A DNA stretch of 64,000 bases, from contig VWPU01006282.1 in NCBI GenBank assembly GCA_013398955.1, positions 1-64,000 on the forward strand, in the 5' to 3' direction. A program made the position numbers and the translations under genes. This document shows, piece after piece, positions 60,081 through 64,000 of this stretch (position 1 is its first letter; the number at the start of each line of letters is the position of its first letter). Source of the stretch: Callaeas wilsoni (Eukaryota; Chordata; Aves; Passeriformes; Callaeidae). The notes under the pieces are model-generated. The model was not told where the DNA came from. It saw only the letters and a list, made by a program, of their open reading frames with translations, and did not search any database.

Positions 60081-63000
60081 CCTTCTATCCACAAGTAATT
60101 GAAAAATCTAACACAAATAAATTATTCTTTTCAAATATTGTGTCAATGCAGTAGATTGGTCCCAATCCTAAATTGGTAGTTTTTTTACTCATTTTACCCC
60201 AGTTAAGTACACAATGAAACCAAAGACTTACAATTTGGATAAATAGGTTCATCTCCACAGTAAGGCCACCCTATGCCTGACAGCTGCCTTTAAACAATCA
60301 GCTGCATCTAGCACAAGAGAAGAAGAATCTAGAAAGATGCTATATTGCACATATACAACTGGCTGAAGCGGAAATGTATGAGACACTAGTGTCAGACCAG
60401 AAAAATCAGAGGAGTCAAAAGGGGAGAAAGGAAAAACTAAGAGGGTGAGATGTCGCCACTAAACCCACGCATGCCTCATTGGACATGGATCAGATGCGAC
60501 ATCTGGCTGGAGTGAACTCTGACTGGAGTACAAACGGACACTGCTCTCCAAACCCTCCAGGCATCAGCAACTCGATTTCCACACACATTCTGAAAGGACA
60601 GACATCAAAAGCTTGAATTAGCTTAGATCAACCCATTAAAATTCAGATTTTGCATGCTTCCTCAGTATTCTCACCTCCCTTTCTCTTCTTTCTCTCTCCC
60701 CCCTCCCATAACAACTTGCATAACAACTCCATAACAACTTGACTTTTGTCTTAAAATTAGAAATCACTTATCCCAGTAGTCATTGCTGTAGAGGCAAGTG
60801 TGGTACAGAAAGACTTAATCAAAGCATTTTTGCTTTTCTTTGCCTGCTTCCCCTGCAGCCACAGAAGTACCACTCCAGGTCAACTCAGACCACCTTCCCC
60901 TGGACAGCAGCTGTTAAACTGCAAGAAGTCTGACACTGCCTTGGCAAGTCAGATTCTTAAAAAATCATGTAGAAAGCAGATGTACAGTAACAAACTCGAA
61001 AGATGACAAACACCATGTGCAATCTTTCCAAACAACAGCAGAGCACAGCTATTACAAGAGACAAGCTAGATTTTTCAAATATTTGAGCTACTGGCAAAAA
61101 CTCGAAGTATCAGCTGTTCCCCAAACCTGCCTTTTGTCCTTTCACATCCCCAAAAAGGCACTGAAATATACATGAGTGCTAAAAATATGTACCTGAATTT
61201 CATGGTTCTTTATTTTAAGTTCTTTACATACTCACTAATACCACAAAACAAATTCCAATTCATTAAACAGTCTCTCTACTTGTGAATGTTTACTTACTAC
61301 ATTTTCTCAAAGACACTGTTCAATCCCTTTTTTAAGCTCTTCGGAGGTTTCTTCTTATATCCTTTAGTAAAATATGACAAAGCTGAACATTTTACCATGA
61401 AAAAGAGTTTACTATACATCAATTCTAAATTTGCCCTGAATACAGACTATTCTTTTCAGAGAGCTTTAGAGCTTTCCATTGATGAATCTCCCAGATCTCT
61501 ATAAAAAAAGAACATACTATGATTCTCCTTCTATGGAGAAGAAAAACAAGACAGACTGAATACGCAGCCTGCCATGAGTAATGTACCAGATGGGATTCTA
61601 TTCAAGATTAAGCACCTAAATTTGTATGACTACATATATATGAGCTCAGCAGAAGCCAGCAGAAGCCCAGAGAGTAACCAAACCCCTGCATCTCTTGACA
61701 GATCCAAGAACGACACGGTGAGCTCAAGTACCTCATGTGTAAGCTCTGATAGGCACTCACCTAAATTTCAATGTCTGATTCTAGAAGTGCATTTCATCTC
61801 ATCAAAATGAGAGAAATACCATTAGTTTCCTCCCATCAAGCCACACAATCAAATTACACTATCTCCTAATCACCATCTCCATGTCTAGGGTATTTCAACA
61901 TTTAAAACCTTTACAGAAAGTTAAGTTTTCCCAAATCTAATGTCCTAGCAGTCAATTCAACATACAATTTCCATCTCTGAATGGCTCCCAATTTGGTAAT
62001 ATTGCCTATTTTCCTGTTCAAGTTTGTAATTCTAGATAGTCTGCCATTACCCACCTTCGTGATTCGTGTTTGTGCTAAACGGAAATAGAAGGGAAAGCAG
62101 AAAGATGACAGACCCCAAGCACCAGGTTTGGAGATGCTCTCCCATATCCATTTTTTTTCCTCATGGAGGTGCCATTATCACAGATCTCCAGGTCCTCCAA
62201 AGGCTCTTCATCCTTCCCAAGACAAAAGGAAAGGGCTACATGGAGAGCAAACACTGCTATCTCTCTTATCCTAATGGAAGGAAAGGATGCCTTTAATGCA
62301 TGCTCCTTTCTGTTTTTTCCTTATCCTAAATGACTGAGAACCTGATGTTTGTGAACCTTTCTTACTTGCCATCTCTGAATGTCATTTACTACATGATCAG
62401 TAATGACAAGTTAAAAACAAATAAACCGTAACTAGCATATATTCTGAATTCAAGGTTCATCTGATGCCATCCATCTGTACTTTTAAGTTTTGTGTTTGTT
62501 GTTTTTTTAACTGGCTTCATTCTAACAAGAATCTGAATCCACATTTTGTATACTGCAAAACAAAACAGAATATTTAGCCATCAGTTATTGTTTAACAGTG
62601 CTCTCTAATACCCCAGAATTTTTTATCAAAAGGAATCCAAACAAGACTAATTTTTAATAGTCTCTTCTAGCTATTTAAGTTCTATCACATGTGCAATTCC
62701 TCTCTCAGTCACATTACTATGTAACGAGTATCAAAACAAAATATAGTTTTACTAAACCCCAATCATGCTTTAACTACTGATGTCTTAGGTACCAAGTAGT
62801 TTACGTTTATTAGAGTTACCCCAGTCTAAGGGAGTGTATTTTTTAGTTAATATACAGGTTTTTTCATGTTTTACATAATTTTTAATGCAACTCTCTTGAT
62901 TTTGACAGGAATTTGTGGATGCAAGGGCAGACTTTTTATACAAATAAGCACAGTCTAAAAGAATTCTATTTCCTAAGGATAACTAAAAATCAAGAACATT

Positions 63001-64000
63001 TCTTATCCACAACAAACCACATCTTTCAACAATATATGTAGAGTGAAATGCCTAGAAAATGTCTTCCTCACTACAATTTAATATATAGCCAATTCTATCA
63101 CCACCGTTTTCACAGATCTGATTGCCAGGTCTACATGAAAGGAATGACAGTCAAGGCTGGAATGAAAGCAGGCTTTTTTTTTTCTCAGTATCAGAACACC
63201 ACTTCTGATCTTCCTCTCGCATCGTACCAATCCAAGTATTAGTGATGATGAAATGGGCACAGAAATCCCTAAAGCTATTTTGTTTCTTTAACAGAGCTCT
63301 TTAATGTCTGTTGCAATGAGCTGTTTCTGAAGGTTCACCAACTTGGATGGTTGTTTTGTTTTCTTTTCTTTATTTGGCAGAGTTTTTTGTCTGTGCTGAG
63401 ATCTTCAGGGCAGATTTTATGGTCCAGTGACATTATGAAGGAAATCAAGACATTAAACAATGACAAGAGAAAGGACAACAGGAGAAGGGATGGTAATCAG
63501 TTTTGCTTATCTGCAATCTAAAATTTTATGGATGTACGTTTTCCTAGTCAACCCTCCACATCTCCAAAAAACAGAGATATGTAAGAAGAAGAACAATAGT
63601 TACCTCTGCTAACACAGTGGGCCTGCAACACGGAAGTTTGCAGAACCATTAAAAGGTGAACGTATTCCTTCAGGAATTTCCACTAATTAAAAAGTTGAGA
63701 GAGAAAAAAGTAAACAGATCTTCACAGTAGTGAACATTTACAGGTACTTTAAATTTAGTCCTCAGTATTTCACATTAACTATAAACATGCATAGAAAAGA
63801 TAACATTCACAAATGCAGAAAAAGAGGCCCTGAGGATGATTCCATCTAAAATTAAGTAGCTATTTTTTCCTTGACAATACAGACTATAATATAAAAGGCT
63901 TCAAAATATTATCAACAACTATGAAGTCAGAAATTGACTTATTTTCTCTGCAGCTTCCAGGATGAGTATTTTGGGGTCTTTTTCCCTTTGTTCTACAACC

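Larger units (their letters stand above)
56133..64000 (-). other. WASF3 intron 1 (partial)
   Basis: The stretch above exon 2 to the window edge lacks a CpG-rich region, so the first exon and promoter of WASF3 are outside. It carries two solo LTRs (56863-57312, 59483-60080). The remaining parts, 57318-59477 and 60086-64000, hold no recognised gene or repeat. Confidence 0.7.

Noticed and set aside
57318..64000. Search for the WASF3 promoter and first exon within the window
   Set aside because: No CpG-rich stretch or conserved leader was seen; base composition stays AT-rich to the edge, so it must lie further upstream.

Overview
This is vertebrate nuclear DNA, most likely from a bird. Several 3'-end fragments of CR1 LINEs and two solo LTRs of the type common in neoavian genomes point that way. 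Two neighbouring genes can be read: GPR12 (intronless coding region, plus strand, 660-1664) and WASF3/WAVE3 (minus strand, coding exons spread over 34840-56122). The GPR12-WASF3 adjacency is the arrangement I recall from tetrapods (human 13q12). The two genes are convergent: their 3' ends face each other across roughly 20 kb of non-coding DNA.

Layout. 1-330 is a GC- and CpG-rich promoter/leader of GPR12. A 5'UTR intron probably runs from 115 to 551, followed by the single coding exon and an AT-rich 3'UTR with a proximal poly(A) signal at 2888. A better-formed poly(A) site at 11051 may end a very long alternative 3'UTR. From 11.1 to 31.8 kb I find no gene, only CR1 fragments and simple repeats. 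From about 31.8 to 34.84 kb lies the probable WASF3 3'UTR. WASF3 coding exons 2 to 9 follow on the minus strand. All splice sites and phases could be checked by hand, and they give a 1,494-nt ORF encoding 497 aa. The non-coding first exon and promoter of WASF3 lie beyond 64 kb. Intron 1 carries two solo LTRs in opposite orientation.

The most notable structure is a pair of alternative exons between WASF3 exons 5 and 7: 6a (40536-40711) and 6b (38597-38763). They have identical phases and a shared basic motif (V-R-K-x-R-x-R-x-x-E-W), and the frame makes them mutually exclusive, because including both or neither breaks the frame. 6a resembles the corresponding WASF1 segment and 6b the WASF2 segment (compared from memory), which suggests an exon duplication older than the WASF paralogue split.

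Functionally the genes are separate. GPR12 is a constitutively Gs-active orphan class A receptor. WASF3 is a WAVE-complex subunit that activates Arp2/3. No RNA gene, CRISPR array or intact mobile-element ORF was found.
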